Shown here in pieces: positions 12,815 through 20,624 of a DNA stretch of 21,604 nucleotides. The stretch comes from a virus: IMG/VR virus record IMGVR_UViG_3300036791_000808, positions 1 through 21,604 of that record, one strand, 5' to 3'. The notes under the pieces are model-generated. The model saw only the letters and a program-made list of their open reading frames with translations. It had not been told where the DNA came from and ran no database searches. The number at the start of each line of letters is the position of its first letter. The first letter of the stretch is position 1. A program made the translations under genes and the position numbers.

Positions 12815-14527
12815 CTAGCTACGCTTTCGTCTACCTCCCGCTTGCCGGTCGGGCAGGTGCAACACGTCTTTCATGGTTTGCTTGGCTTCTTCCTGCTGTG
12901 CCGCTTGCGCCTGTTGCTTCTTACGCTGCCGCAACCGGGATAGGAGCAGGTCCGCCCCAGGCGGGTGCAGCATGTGGATCAGATCTTCGCTGTCGATCGC
13001 TTGGGCGCGGGCGAGGGCAATGGCCAGCTGGCGGTTGTCTTCGGCAAAGGCTGGGGACGCGGAGTGGCTGTCCACCTGGATTTGGAAATCGTCGGGGATT
13101 TCCCCCAACGTGAACTCGATCTTGCTATCGCCGGTCGTGTAGATATGCGCGTCCATGGCTTGCATGATGCGCAGGGCGAGGTAGCCGCTCTCGGCCAGCT
13201 GCCGCTCGATGCGCGCGGCCTGATCGATCAGGCGCGGAGTCGAGGTGCGCACCAGGGTCTGCGCGTGAACACCCGCCCTAACACCGGGCTCGCCCTGGCC
13301 GGACATCACCGGAGTAAAGCCGGCCGCCTCGTCGAACAGCTGGAACAGGAATTGTAGCTCCTCCAGGTAATTCGGCGGCGGCGGCTCAAGCATTTTCGAC
13401 GCTTTGGCGTTGGGATTCGGATCGTTGATAAATCCGCCCTCATTGACGATTTTGAAGTATTGCTCCTCGGTGATCGATGTGAACCCGCTGAACACTTGCG
13501 GCGCGCGTGAATTGCGTTCCCAGGCCACCTGATTGTCGCGCATGCGTCGGTTGAGCACGTCTTGCAGCATTTGCACGTCGGCAATCCAGGACCGGCCCCA
13601 AAAATAGCCGGGTGTCGGCTGCGCTTGCACTTTCACGAACGGATGCCGGCCGGGGACCTTGCTGATGTTGCGGCGGGTTTTATCGCCCTCGATGATGATG
13701 GGCTCGTCGCCGTAAATGCATTGGATGGTCGTATAGTCGCCGTCGCGATCCCTATCTTTGACCCATAGCTCGCAGTGCTTGACGGTGGGGGTCAGCCGGC
13801 GGTTGGGCCGCCACGGGGTGGGAATGGGGAACACGTTGACAATGCCGGCCGCTTCGGAGCGGGGCGAACTGCCGGGGTCGCCGAGCGGCTGCAGCCCGCC
13901 GACAACCATCTGATGAAAATACGAGGGCGCTTGCTCCGCGTCCCGGTCGCTACGCCGGCCGGCCTCGATTTCATCCATGATCTCGCGGTAGCGCGGGTGG
14001 CCCTGCAGGATGCCGCGCAAGCGACTGATGGTGGGATAGCTGACGTGACAGAACGCCTCCTGCTCATCCAGCGCCATGGTGGTTTCACCAAGCACGCCGA
14101 AATTCTGCGGATGGATTTGCCCGACGTTGAAGCCGTGATCTTCGGTCGGAATGTGCTTGAGAATGGCGCAGCCGTTGATCAGCGACCACACCACGCCCTC
14201 GGCGAACGTAATGTCGCTATCTGTATTGCGGTAGTCGGCTGAGAGTTTTTCGCCGACCAACTGGGCGCGCTCCAGCACGCTGTCGTCCTGGCTGGTGTCG
14301 TACACCATGGCGAACCGGACGTCGGTCGGCTGCATCAGGAACCCGGCCAGCTTGTCCACGAACGGCTTGGTTTTGTTGTAGATGGCCGCTTTGTTGTCCC
14401 AGGTTCCCTGATAGTAGTATTGCGCGCCACGGCTGTAGATCATGCCGCGTTCTTCGGAACTGGCCATGCATTCGTCGGCCAGTTCCTTGACCCATAGGCC
14501 TAGATCTTTGTCAGGAATGCGCAGCAT
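12815..14527 (-). CDS. Portal protein
   Basis: A 570-residue protein expected to form the ring at the head vertex through which DNA enters and leaves. It follows the terminase genes and has portal-like segments: an N-terminal helix with NKTKPFVDKLAGFLMQP, the central HPQNFGVLGE (wing/stem region), and the long helical part with RMRDNQVAWERNSRAPQVF. In the C-terminal part, GFTPVMSGQGEPGVRAGVHAQ is followed by a long Gln/Lys/Glu helix (RQRKKQQAQAAQQEEAKQ) typical of portal barrel ends. The length is usual for podovirus portals. ATG 14527 overlaps the end of the upstream small gene by 17 bases. The last residues are basic (GGRRKRS). Confidence 0.85.
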   Translation of the reverse strand: MLRIPDKDLGLWVKELADECMASSEERGMIYSRGAQYYYQGTWDNKAAIYNKTKPFVDKLAGFLMQPTDVRFAMVYDTSQDDSVLERAQLVGEKLSADYRNTDSDITFAEGVVWSLINGCAILKHIPTEDHGFNVGQIHPQNFGVLGETTMALDEQEAFCHVSYPTISRLRGILQGHPRYREIMDEIEAGRRSDRDAEQAPSYFHQMVVGGLQPLGDPGSSPRSEAAGIVNVFPIPTPWRPNRRLTPTVKHCELWVKDRDRDGDYTTIQCIYGDEPIIIEGDKTRRNISKVPGRHPFVKVQAQPTPGYFWGRSWIADVQMLQDVLNRRMRDNQVAWERNSRAPQVFSGFTSITEEQYFKIVNEGGFINDPNPNAKASKMLEPPPPNYLEELQFLFQLFDEAAGFTPVMSGQGEPGVRAGVHAQTLVRTSTPRLIDQAARIERQLAESGYLALRIMQAMDAHIYTTGDSKIEFTLGEIPDDFQIQVDSHSASPAFAEDNRQLAIALARAQAIDSEDLIHMLHPPGADLLLSRLRQRKKQQAQAAQQEEAKQTMKDVLHLPDRQAGGRRKRS

Positions 14528-14747
14528 TTGACCATTCCTTGTCCATCGCGCGCCACTCGACCTCGCGATGGATGGCGTTCAACTGAACAACGATACCCTC
14601 GCTGCGCATCTTGCTCCTGTTTAGCTTATCCATCCAGGTCCATAGTGTAGCCTCGTAGCGGACAAGCTCGCCCAGGCTCATACGGGTTATACGCTCTTGC
14701 AAGGTCGATAACCGGGCGTGCGTCGGCTCGTGCAAGAGAATGGGCAT
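14511..14747 (-). CDS. Small hypothetical protein before portal
   Basis: A 78-residue, largely helical protein (MPILLHEPTHARLSTLQERI, then LGELVRYEATLWTWMDKL) with many charged residues. ATG 14747 is two bases after the upstream stop. GTG 14756 would add three residues and overlap it. Neither has a strong ribosome binding site, so coupling is likely. The end overlaps the portal start. Function unknown. Confidence 0.55.
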   Translation of the reverse strand: MPILLHEPTHARLSTLQERITRMSLGELVRYEATLWTWMDKLNRSKMRSEGIVVQLNAIHREVEWRAMDKEWSNAAHS

Positions 14748-14749
14748 GG

Positions 14750-15214
14750 CTACCACACGCGCATAGCCTTACGCTTGGATGCCTCAATCAGGTCGGGCTG
14801 CTCGCCGGTTTTCAGCATGCGCTGCAAGGTATCGAGCCCGGTAAAGCCGCCGTTTTCCATGCGCGTCTGCCGGCCGTTGACAAGCGCCTTTTGCATCACA
14901 TCACCGGTCGCGCCCCACACGCCGGCTTGCGACGGGGTGCCCTGGTCCTTGTAGCGTACCTTGGGGGTGCCGCCGTGCCGGGTGTCATGCTGCATGTCGG
15001 CCACGCCGTAGTCTTCGGCGGCAATGGTCTCGGCCAGCTTGGCCGCCTTGCCGACCGTCGAGCCGCCGATAGCAAACGGCTTGAACTCTTGCTGCATTGC
15101 GCCCCTGGCGCAGTGTGGGCACTCGGGCGGCGGGTCATCCGCTTGTTGCAGGGTCAGGATAACCTCAATGAAGTTGCCGCAGTCGTTGCAGCCGTAGGTT
15201 CTAACTATCGGCAT
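14750..15214 (-). CDS. Zinc-ribbon protein, FmdB-like N-terminus
   Basis: A protein of 154 residues starting MPIVRTYGCNDCGNFIEV. Two Cys pairs (CNDC and later CPHC in PPPECPHCARG) form a zinc ribbon like that of small FmdB-type regulators. The rest, about 110 residues, is unlike that family (AEDYGVADMQHDTRHGG, then a basic helix with KTGEQPDLIEASKRK). I prefer ATG 15214 because FmdB-like proteins begin MP(I/T)Y at the first strand; ATG 15253 would add 13 residues and lengthen the overlap. It overlaps the preceding gene by 14 bases. Position between terminase and portal suggests a packaging or regulatory helper, but this is unproven. Confidence 0.6.
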   Translation of the reverse strand: MPIVRTYGCNDCGNFIEVILTLQQADDPPPECPHCARGAMQQEFKPFAIGGSTVGKAAKLAETIAAEDYGVADMQHDTRHGGTPKVRYKDQGTPSQAGVWGATGDVMQKALVNGRQTRMENGGFTGLDTLQRMLKTGEQPDLIEASKRKAMRVW

Positions 15215-15395
15215 GCCACACCCACTGACCGAGAACGTGCTCGTAATGGCCATACTCGATTTCGACGGGATTATCGGGCGGTGTGTCCGCCGTGAAATTC
15301 ATAGTGCGCCGCCGTGTTATTAGATCAACCCTGCGCTTCATGCTGACCAAGTCCTCGTTTGGTCCACCACGACAGCGGCCGCTGTAGTATGTCAT
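15201..15395 (-). CDS. Small hypothetical protein after terminase
   Basis: A 64-residue protein (MTYYSGRCRGGPNEDLV..., ending HVLGQWVWHADS). The ATG overlaps the terminase stop as TGATG, indicating coupled translation. It has a basic centre (MKRRVDLITRRRTMNF) and an aromatic C-terminus. No family recognised. Confidence 0.55.
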   Translation of the reverse strand: MTYYSGRCRGGPNEDLVSMKRRVDLITRRRTMNFTADTPPDNPVEIEYGHYEHVLGQWVWHADS

Positions 15396-17188
15396 CAGAA
15401 CCGTTCCTTGCGTTCGCGCGATTTGCGATTGATCATAGACAGATGCGAACTGAATGCAAAACTGAGCACCGTGCCCATGTCCTGGGGCGGACGGTCGCCT
15501 TTCACTGAGTCCCAGGTCAGATTGCGTGCAACTAGCATCGGCCGCCGCCATTCCACCCAAGCATGATGGGCCAGCACCAGTGCAGACACTAGGTCGTCAT
15601 TTTCGCCCGTATCGGGTCCGGCCCCAATCCATCCATCGTCTTCGACTATGGCTTGCATTTGTTGTATTAGTTTTGGCGATCTTACTTCTAGGCGGCGCAG
15701 CATCAGGCTATCGCGCAACTCACTATAAACTTGATACTTATTGTCGGCATTGGCCTTCCATGCGATCACGTTTCCCGCACCTCCCAAAGTATCTGGCCTT
15801 TTGTATAGAAACCATCGTACCGCACCAATCAGGTTTAAGATGTTTTCTGTACCCGGCTCCCCTTGCAAAATGCCGCGCTCGGCCAGTTGTCGAAGGTTTC
15901 TAACTTCCGGGAGCACTGCCGCCCCAACACCGGTAACTTCCAGATTGGCGATGTGATCCGTGTACGCGCCGGCCAGATGCGCCAGCACCCAAGCTAATTG
16001 ATAGGTCAGAGGTTTGTTTGACTGGAACTCGGCGGCCTGTACCACGCGATCAGAATAACAGCGCAACACCTGGATTGCATGATCGTCGCTATCGCCGCCG
16101 CCGCCGCCGGACGGATCAACACCAATGACATAGATGCCCTTGGGCTCTGGTGGCTCCCAGATTTTAAGCATCGCGTTTTCCGGCTTGTCGATTTGGTCAA
16201 TGCGCGAGGACAGGAATTTTTCATCGAATGTGTATTTGTAGCCGCGATAGGGTGGGCTCGGGGTGAGTTGTTCGGCAATTTCCAAGGTGCGCCGCGCCGG
16301 GAAAAAGCCACTTCCTGACGCGATGAAACATTCCTGCTCGTGCCATGGGTAATGGCGCAACATGTATTCTTCGGCGCGGAATTCGGCCTCACGCCGCCAC
16401 CAAGCAATCTGTTCGGGTTTGATGACGTAGGCGTAGTGTTCTTTGACGTAGCGGGCGCGGTTGATTTCGTCGGTGGTGAGGGTGCCATCCCAGTAGATTT
16501 TATAGTCCGGGTCGGACTTGGGGATGCTGTAGGTGGGTTGTGCCCAAAAGCCGATGAAAATAAACCGCATGTGGCGGTCTTGCTTGGCTTGTTGGCAGAA
16601 GTTGTAAAAATAATTAAAGCCGTTGGCGATGCTTTCCCAGATGTAGAGCCGGTGCGGGTTTTGTCGGGCGAGCGAGGCTTTCAGACTTTCGACGCCGGCC
16701 AGCGACTTCCATTGCGAGCATTCGGTCGCGTGCAACATGTTGATGGCGCGGCTCGCGCCCAGGTCGGGATTGTTTGCCGCGGCTAGCAGGTCGATGACGG
16801 ATCGGTTTGCAAAGGCGAGCCCGTTGCGGTTGTTTTGCGTTAGTTTGTGCTCGGGGGTGCGCCACTCGGGCGGCAATGTTTCAAGCAGGCTTGCAAAAAT
16901 GCGACGCAGCCTCTCAAGATTGTCAGTACGATCAGCAATAATAGCACCTTGCACCCCTGGATTGGCGAGTGCCCAAAACAACTCAATGACTGAGCAAACA
17001 GTCGTGATCGCGACTTGTCGGCATTTGAGAATGACGAATTCGTGCACACCCTCGTTTAGTCCTTTGGCGACCGCGTCGATGACGAGACGCTGGGACGGCC
17101 ACGGTTCGATCCGCGACCGTCCAAGCTCTTTGGTATCGACTTCAACTGACGTTAGTAGATCGTAAATCCCCTGGCGGATTGTCGCCAC
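15395..17188 (-). CDS. Terminase large subunit (TerL)
   Basis: A 597-residue packaging motor and nuclease. N-terminal ATPase: FVILKCRQVAITT (residues 51-63) is the Walker A region; Glu156 in LHATECSQW lies at the Walker B/catalytic Glu position; a coupling region follows near HRLYIWESIANGFNYF. C-terminal RNase H-type nuclease: Asp358 in IYVIGVDPSGGG, Glu417 in ANLEVTG, and Asp531/532 in TGENDDLVSALVLA. In the Walker A region, Ala60 stands where Gly is usual. Length is normal. The start is GTG 17188, which overlaps the upstream gene by 47 bases; no good ATG is near the domain start. The basic tail ends KSRERKERF. Confidence 0.9.
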   Translation of the reverse strand: MATIRQGIYDLLTSVEVDTKELGRSRIEPWPSQRLVIDAVAKGLNEGVHEFVILKCRQVAITTVCSVIELFWALANPGVQGAIIADRTDNLERLRRIFASLLETLPPEWRTPEHKLTQNNRNGLAFANRSVIDLLAAANNPDLGASRAINMLHATECSQWKSLAGVESLKASLARQNPHRLYIWESIANGFNYFYNFCQQAKQDRHMRFIFIGFWAQPTYSIPKSDPDYKIYWDGTLTTDEINRARYVKEHYAYVIKPEQIAWWRREAEFRAEEYMLRHYPWHEQECFIASGSGFFPARRTLEIAEQLTPSPPYRGYKYTFDEKFLSSRIDQIDKPENAMLKIWEPPEPKGIYVIGVDPSGGGGGDSDDHAIQVLRCYSDRVVQAAEFQSNKPLTYQLAWVLAHLAGAYTDHIANLEVTGVGAAVLPEVRNLRQLAERGILQGEPGTENILNLIGAVRWFLYKRPDTLGGAGNVIAWKANADNKYQVYSELRDSLMLRRLEVRSPKLIQQMQAIVEDDGWIGAGPDTGENDDLVSALVLAHHAWVEWRRPMLVARNLTWDSVKGDRPPQDMGTVLSFAFSSHLSMINRKSRERKERF

Positions 17189-17510
17189 TGGCCGGCTCCT
17201 GTTTTGCGTCAGGGTCTTTTATAGAGCCAGTTGCTAGGTAGTGCATAGCCGCTGCTGTTTTGCGGTCTTCCGGCTTAGGACCGTAGGTGTCACCGTCGCG
17301 TTTTGGCCAGCGGCCGGACATGAGGCTGGTCGCAGGGATTGTCGAGATGGAGCGCTGGGCGTTTTCGATGGCCGTTTGCCGGGCCTTCAGGATTTCAATT
17401 TCTTGCAGAGTTGCCGCCCTGGTTGCCTCCAGTTGCTGGCTATGGATTTGGGTCAGCTTTAGCAGGAGGTCGGCAATAGCGGTCAGGGGATCGCTCACGT
17501 TGTCGGGCAT
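17142..17510 (-). CDS. Candidate terminase small subunit
   Basis: A protein of 122 residues from ATG 17510 (MPDNVSDPLTAIADLLLKL), placed immediately before TerL and overlapping it. It has a long N-terminal helix with Gln/Glu/Ala/Thr (about residues 5-55, QQLEATRAATLQEIEILKA), likely a coiled coil, then a Pro/Lys/Asp-rich tail. Small terminase subunits recognise the packaging site and form rings, and often have coiled-coil parts, but no helix-turn-helix is obvious here. AAGGA lies about ten bases before 17510; an ATG at 17531 is also in frame. The role is inferred from position. Confidence 0.5.
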   Translation of the reverse strand: MPDNVSDPLTAIADLLLKLTQIHSQQLEATRAATLQEIEILKARQTAIENAQRSISTIPATSLMSGRWPKRDGDTYGPKPEDRKTAAAMHYLATGSIKDPDAKQEPASGDNPPGDLRSTNVS

Positions 17511-17583
17511 TGTCGCAGGTTCCTTTCGCATGCTATAGGGGGTTTACTCGGTCTCACACCATGGGACTTTGGGTATTCGTGGG

Positions 17584-17892
17584 TTAACTTCGCGCACCGC
17601 CGTCCTTGGTTGCTCTCCGGGGACGGCGGTTTCGTTTTGCCTCGCGGTCTAGCACCCCCTCCATTCGCTCGCGCAACATTCGACAGACAAGCTCAATGCC
17701 TTGTCTGAAATGCTCCTCGCCGCGTCCCGTACTTACGGCATTTGCGTGTGTCACCGCGACAATGACGCTTGCCATTGCCGGAACTCCGTAGAGCCCCAAA
17801 TCTCCTTTTGTGGCAAACCACAGCGTTAGCTCGGTTGCCAGATCGGCCACTACGTCGTGATAGTCGCGTGGTTTAGTTTTGCGCTTCGTCAT
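17584..17892 (-). CDS. Small hypothetical phage protein
   Basis: A 102-residue protein with basic ends (MTKRKTKPRDYHDVV; EAKRNRRPRRATK). The middle is hydrophobic-helical (LATELTLWFATKGDLGLYG, AMASVIVAVTHANAVSTG). GGAAAG lies five bases before ATG 17892. It is the first gene after the strong hairpin at 17991-18023. It could be a DNA-binding partner of packaging (an alternative small terminase), but no motif supports this. Confidence 0.5.
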   Translation of the reverse strand: MTKRKTKPRDYHDVVADLATELTLWFATKGDLGLYGVPAMASVIVAVTHANAVSTGRGEEHFRQGIELVCRMLRERMEGVLDREAKRNRRPRRATKDGGARS

Positions 17893-17990
17893 GGTTGCTT
17901 TCCGTTGGTTTTCAATCTTGCCACAATTTGGCCACGATTTTTTTCAACTTTTTTTGGAATTTCCCGGCCTTTTCCTCTGTGGTGGGGGTA

Positions 17991-18023
17991 GGGCCACGGG
18001 TTTAAGAGGCCAACCCGTGGCCC
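17991..18023. terminator. Perfect 12-bp hairpin between small-gene block and late genes
   Basis: GGGCCACGGGTT (17991-18002) and AACCCGTGGCCC (18012-18023) pair perfectly around a 9-base loop. In the minus direction the stem begins eight bases after the stop codon at 18031 and ends in front of the packaging genes. No T-run follows the stem on that strand, so termination would need another factor, or the hairpin may protect or process the message. The rest of 17893-18030 is AT-rich with A-runs on the minus strand and holds no convincing gene. Confidence 0.65.
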
Positions 18024-18030
18024 GCATTGT

Positions 18031-18252
18031 TCAGCGAAACCCTTTGATCCAGCGCCGGGCTTGCTCGGGGTCACCACTGAGTGCGATGGCGAGGCCCATT
18101 TGCTGGATGAACTGATTGTAGGATTTCGTTTCGTCATGTTTGCCAAGATCGCTCATCATCGAGGCAATCGCGTTTTGAACGTCGCCCGCGTCGAGATATT
18201 CGAGCGCGTGGAGCTTGCAAAATACAAGGTGTTCTTCTCGGGTCATGGTCAT
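18031..18252 (-). CDS. Conserved small phage protein of unknown function
   Basis: A 73-residue protein, MTMTREEHLVFCKLHALEYL..., ending EQARRWIKGFR. I recognise it as a very widespread phage protein of unknown role ('MTREEHL..CK..ALEYLDAGD' with 'SMMSDLGKHDET'). It looks all-helical. ATG 18252 overlaps the upstream stop as ATGA and has GAGAGCAA in front; ATG 18246 gives the same core. It is the last gene before the strong hairpin. Confidence 0.7.
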   Translation of the reverse strand: MTMTREEHLVFCKLHALEYLDAGDVQNAIASMMSDLGKHDETKSYNQFIQQMGLAIALSGDPEQARRWIKGFR

Positions 18253-18449
18253 TTGCTCTCGATTGCCCACCGTGTCGCGCCGTCGATCAGGTAGGCGTGT
18301 TCTCCTGTTTTAGTTGTTGGTCTGCCGATGTGGATTTCGCCGTCGAGCAGTTTTTGCGCGACAACGATGTGGGCGTCAGCGCCGTACTGTGCGAAATAGT
18401 AGCGCACGGCTGCATCGTGGCTCAGGAAGTGGCTTGTCCCGATACGCAT
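18249..18449 (-). CDS. Conserved small phage protein of unknown function
   Basis: A 66-residue protein of a family common in phages of GC-rich hosts, recognisable from MRIGTSHFLSHDAAVRYY, a central AQKLLDGEIHIGRP and the end YLIDGATRWAIESK. Role unknown; the fold is probably a small alpha/beta domain. GGAGG lies about ten bases before ATG 18449, which is close to the stop of the upstream gene. Its stop overlaps the next start. Confidence 0.7.
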   Translation of the reverse strand: MRIGTSHFLSHDAAVRYYFAQYGADAHIVVAQKLLDGEIHIGRPTTKTGEHAYLIDGATRWAIESK

Positions 18450-18452
18450 GGC

Positions 18453-18680
18453 CTAGCGCCCTCCGCTCAACAATGCGCGTTTGCCTTCCGCCGTGACTTC
18501 GATCACGGGCGGAACGCAAGCCGCAACGAACCGTTCGCGGTCGAAACGTGGATTGTCCCGACCAAACATCGCGATGTATTGCTGGATGACGGGATCACGC
18601 GCCAACGGGTCGAGATTGTGGATTGCGCGAGCAGCCGCCTCAAAGTGCCGCCGTGTGAATTTTGGGCTAGATCGTTTCAT
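18453..18680 (-). CDS. Small conserved-type phage protein, unknown function
   Basis: A 75-residue protein starting MKRSSPKFTRRHFEAAARAI, with RDPVIQQYIAMFGRDNPRFD and ending GKRALLSGGR. The pattern of a helix, then 'FxxDNPRFDRxRF', is seen in small phage proteins of unknown function. ATG 18680 is chosen because the shared leader AGGAGAGCAA stands right before it; the longer frame to 18746 overlaps the neighbour. Confidence 0.62.
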   Translation of the reverse strand: MKRSSPKFTRRHFEAAARAIHNLDPLARDPVIQQYIAMFGRDNPRFDRERFVAACVPPVIEVTAEGKRALLSGGR

Positions 18681-18683
18681 GGG

Positions 18684-18693
18684 TTGCTCTCCT
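18684..18693 (-). promoter_or_regulatory. Shared leader AGGAGAGCAA (example copy)
   Basis: Perfect ten-base element before ATG 18680. The same ten bases occur at 19079-19088, 20294-20303, 20555-20564 and 21006-21015, each just before a small-gene start; a partial copy (GAGAGCAA) is at 18253-18260. It combines the ribosome binding site GGAG with a fixed tail, so it may be a site for a translational regulator or a trace of gene duplication. Confidence 0.75.
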
Positions 18694-18694
18694 G

Positions 18695-18904
18695 TTAGTT
18701 GGTCAGCTTCCACTTGATCTCGCAACCCTGGCCGCAGTGATTGCAAGCCGTGTTGCCGTCAAGTAGCTCGGTCAAGCGCCAGTCCTGTAGATGCTCGCTC
18801 CAAAGCGCGAACGCCTCGACGCGAATATCTGAACTGCCGCAGTGGCTGCAGTGCGGGCTCGCTTTCTTTTGCACATCCCGCGCGGTGACTTGTTCGGTTT
18901 TCAT
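18695..18904 (-). CDS. Zinc-ribbon small protein
   Basis: A 69-residue protein with two CxxC pairs, CSHC (about residues 19-22) and CNHC (about 54-57), separated by an aromatic middle part (AFALWSEHLQDWRLTEL). This is a typical single zinc ribbon of the kind found in phage early proteins that bind nucleic acid or protein. ATG 18904 overlaps the preceding stop as ATGA; AAAGGA lies nine bases upstream. Confidence 0.65.
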   Translation of the reverse strand: MKTEQVTARDVQKKASPHCSHCGSSDIRVEAFALWSEHLQDWRLTELLDGNTACNHCGQGCEIKWKLTN

Positions 18905-19074
18905 GGGCGATAGTCCTTTAGCGGCGTCAGTTCGAACGCCTCGCACATGTCCTGGAAGTGATGTTTCCATTGCTGCTCGATGAACCTTTCAGCAGCATCG
19001 AGACTGTCGAACGGGCCGATTGCTTCCGCTATCGCGTGGTATTCGTCCTCCATGTATCTGATTGCCACAAACAT
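18901..19074 (-). CDS. Small hypothetical protein
   Basis: A 57-residue protein, MFVAIRYMEDEYHAIAEAIG... ending TPLKDYRP, acidic with a beta strand followed by helices (SLDAAERFIEQQWKHHF). ATG 19074 is chosen because the shared leader AGGAGAGCAA precedes it. No family recognised. The 174 bases between it and the DUF932 gene (19075-19248) hold no supported gene, only an 8-bp dyad (19210-19230) and two TGCCCGGTTG repeats. Confidence 0.58.
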   Translation of the reverse strand: MFVAIRYMEDEYHAIAEAIGPFDSLDAAERFIEQQWKHHFQDMCEAFELTPLKDYRP

Positions 19075-19248
19075 GGTTTTGCTCTCCTGCTTGCGTGTGG
19101 GTCCGGGCATCGGTTAACTTGTGCGCGCATGTTCCACGATGGCGCAGCTAACCTTTCGGCTCAGACATGCCCGGTTGCCTGACTGGGATTTGGGCGGAAT
19201 TGCCCGGTTGACGGCGCATCGCGCGCCGTCTGCCGTGCAACTAATCGC

Positions 19249-20292
19249 TTAGGCCGCTTCCAGAACCCGCTTCCACTCGGTCGCGGGCAACTCAAGCAAC
19301 GCACCGCCCGCGCTCTCAAACTCGACAGCACGGTCGTAGGACTTTGCGGTGTGCGCTTGTGCAGTGACAGCGTTGAGCATGCCCCACGCGGACAAGTCAC
19401 CGCCGTGGATCAGGGCGCGAAGGATCGAACCCTTTTCCGTCTCGTTCGCGCCGACCTTCTGCGCGAGTACCTCGATTGCTTTTGCCGGGTCGCCAGTAAC
19501 CCGCGCGTCCGTCAAGCCGCGCATTTTGTCGAGATTGGCGCGGAACTTGGTTTCATCAACCACGGCGCGGACCATGTCGCGGACCTTGAGCAAGATTGCC
19601 TTGTCGTCCGCGATCATCGTGTCTTCGGCCCACTCCAGTTCGCCCTCGTCAACTTGTCGGCCGACGTGATTGCGGCGGAAGGCGTCCGCCGTCTTCATGC
19701 CGTTGAGACAAATCAAGCGCCACACTAGCCCGGCGACGCTGATTGAACCGAGACCAACTTCGCTGTTGCTGATGATGCCGCCGGCTTGCACAACGTCGCC
19801 GACCTTCACCTCGCCAATGATGCTTGGCACAGTGAAGTGAATGTACAAGCGGCGGTCGGTCACTTCCGACGACACGACTTGCACTCCCGGTAGATCGTAC
19901 AGAACCGGCAAGGCTGCTTCCGCAATCTGCTCGTTCTCGACACGCTGATACCTGTTGCTCAAAAAGGCGCGGGTATCACCGCCGAGTGTGCGGACCATTC
20001 GCTTTTCCGGGTTCTGCCGAAACCACGTGTTGACATTGATTGCGAGCAATTGCGGCGCGTCCGCGGCCATGCGGTCGTAATACGTGGCCGGGATTTTCGT
20101 CCGCGCGCCGATCTGATTGTGTGCGTGCGGCATGATCGGGAACGTACCGTGAGACGGTATTTCGAGAACTGGCTTGTTGTCCTCCTGGATCATCATCTGC
20201 ATTGCGGATGTGTCCGCAACGTAGTCGCGCTTCAGTTCGCGATTAGCCTCGATCTTGCGCGCAAGATCAGTCAGGGAAAGACCGCGTTGCAT
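19249..20292 (-). CDS. DUF932 domain protein
   Basis: A 347-residue protein of the DUF932 family, widespread in phages and plasmids, with no agreed function. Recognisable parts are the N-terminal HNQIGARTKIPATYYDRM, then FLSNRYQRVENEQIAEAALP, GGIISNSEVGLGSISVAGL followed by WRLICLNGM, and a helical C-terminus ending ATEWKRVLEAA. Length is usual for the family. ATG 20292 follows the shared leader AGGAGAGCAA directly. It is the largest gene in the small-gene block. Proposed roles in other systems include replication or recombination support and defence evasion, none of which can be tested here. Confidence 0.82.
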   Translation of the reverse strand: MQRGLSLTDLARKIEANRELKRDYVADTSAMQMMIQEDNKPVLEIPSHGTFPIMPHAHNQIGARTKIPATYYDRMAADAPQLLAINVNTWFRQNPEKRMVRTLGGDTRAFLSNRYQRVENEQIAEAALPVLYDLPGVQVVSSEVTDRRLYIHFTVPSIIGEVKVGDVVQAGGIISNSEVGLGSISVAGLVWRLICLNGMKTADAFRRNHVGRQVDEGELEWAEDTMIADDKAILLKVRDMVRAVVDETKFRANLDKMRGLTDARVTGDPAKAIEVLAQKVGANETEKGSILRALIHGGDLSAWGMLNAVTAQAHTAKSYDRAVEFESAGGALLELPATEWKRVLEAA

Positions 20293-20344
20293 TTTGCTCT
20301 CCTAAATGGGGCGACGTTGCCCAGCAAACGTCACGGCGCGCGGC

Positions 20345-20367
20345 CGTGGCGCTTGCGGTGCAAGTCA
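20345..20367. repeat. 23-base repeat, copy A
   Basis: This segment matches 20602-20624 at 22 of 23 positions. Each copy holds CTTGC-GGT-GCAAG, a small hairpin. Copy A lies between DUF932 and the 59-residue gene, flanked by a further dyad (CACGGC/GCCGTG, 20332-20348). Confidence 0.7.
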
Positions 20368-20373
20368 TTTCTC

Positions 20374-20553
20374 CTAATCTTGTACACTTCGCTGAACGCG
20401 CGATGTCCCTTTGTAGTAGGGGTCCTCGATCACTGTGAACCGATACAAGCGCGCCGTTTCCCCGCGCTTGTATTCACCCGGCGCAAGTGCATTCTCGGAA
20501 GCGCAGCGTTTTTCTGCGCCTTCGCGTGTCTTGTATTTTGCCGCTAACATCAT
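20374..20553 (-). CDS. Small hypothetical protein
   Basis: A 59-residue protein, MMLAAKYKTREGAEKRCASE..., later LYRFTVIEDPYYKG and ending QRSVQD. ATG 20553 comes right after the shared leader AGGAGAGCAA, which makes it convincing despite its size; ATG 20550 is the second possible start. Basic, probably alpha/beta. No family recognised. Confidence 0.62.
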   Translation of the reverse strand: MMLAAKYKTREGAEKRCASENALAPGEYKRGETARLYRFTVIEDPYYKGTSRVQRSVQD

Positions 20554-20601
20554 GTTGCTCTCCTATCAGGGACATGCCCAGGAAGGGCGCGCGCCTCGCG
20601 G

Positions 20602-20624
20602 CGTGGCCCTTGCGGTGCAAGTCA
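20602..20624. repeat. 23-base repeat, copy B
   Basis: Second copy of the element at 20345-20367, one mismatch. It covers the end of the 57-residue gene (stop 20622-20624) and continues into the spacer. Both copies lie just after a stop or in a spacer of minus-strand small genes, suggesting a shared RNA or protein site. Confidence 0.7.

Noticed and set aside
17889-18146. 85-residue minus frame across the hairpin
   Set aside because: It runs through the perfect inverted repeat and overlaps a recognised conserved gene in another frame; Ser/Pro/Lys-rich without domain.
19140-19225. Tiny minus frame with a repeated RQPG pattern in the spacer
   Set aside because: Only 23 codons, no ribosome binding site, and its repeat follows from the TGCCCGGTTG DNA repeats.
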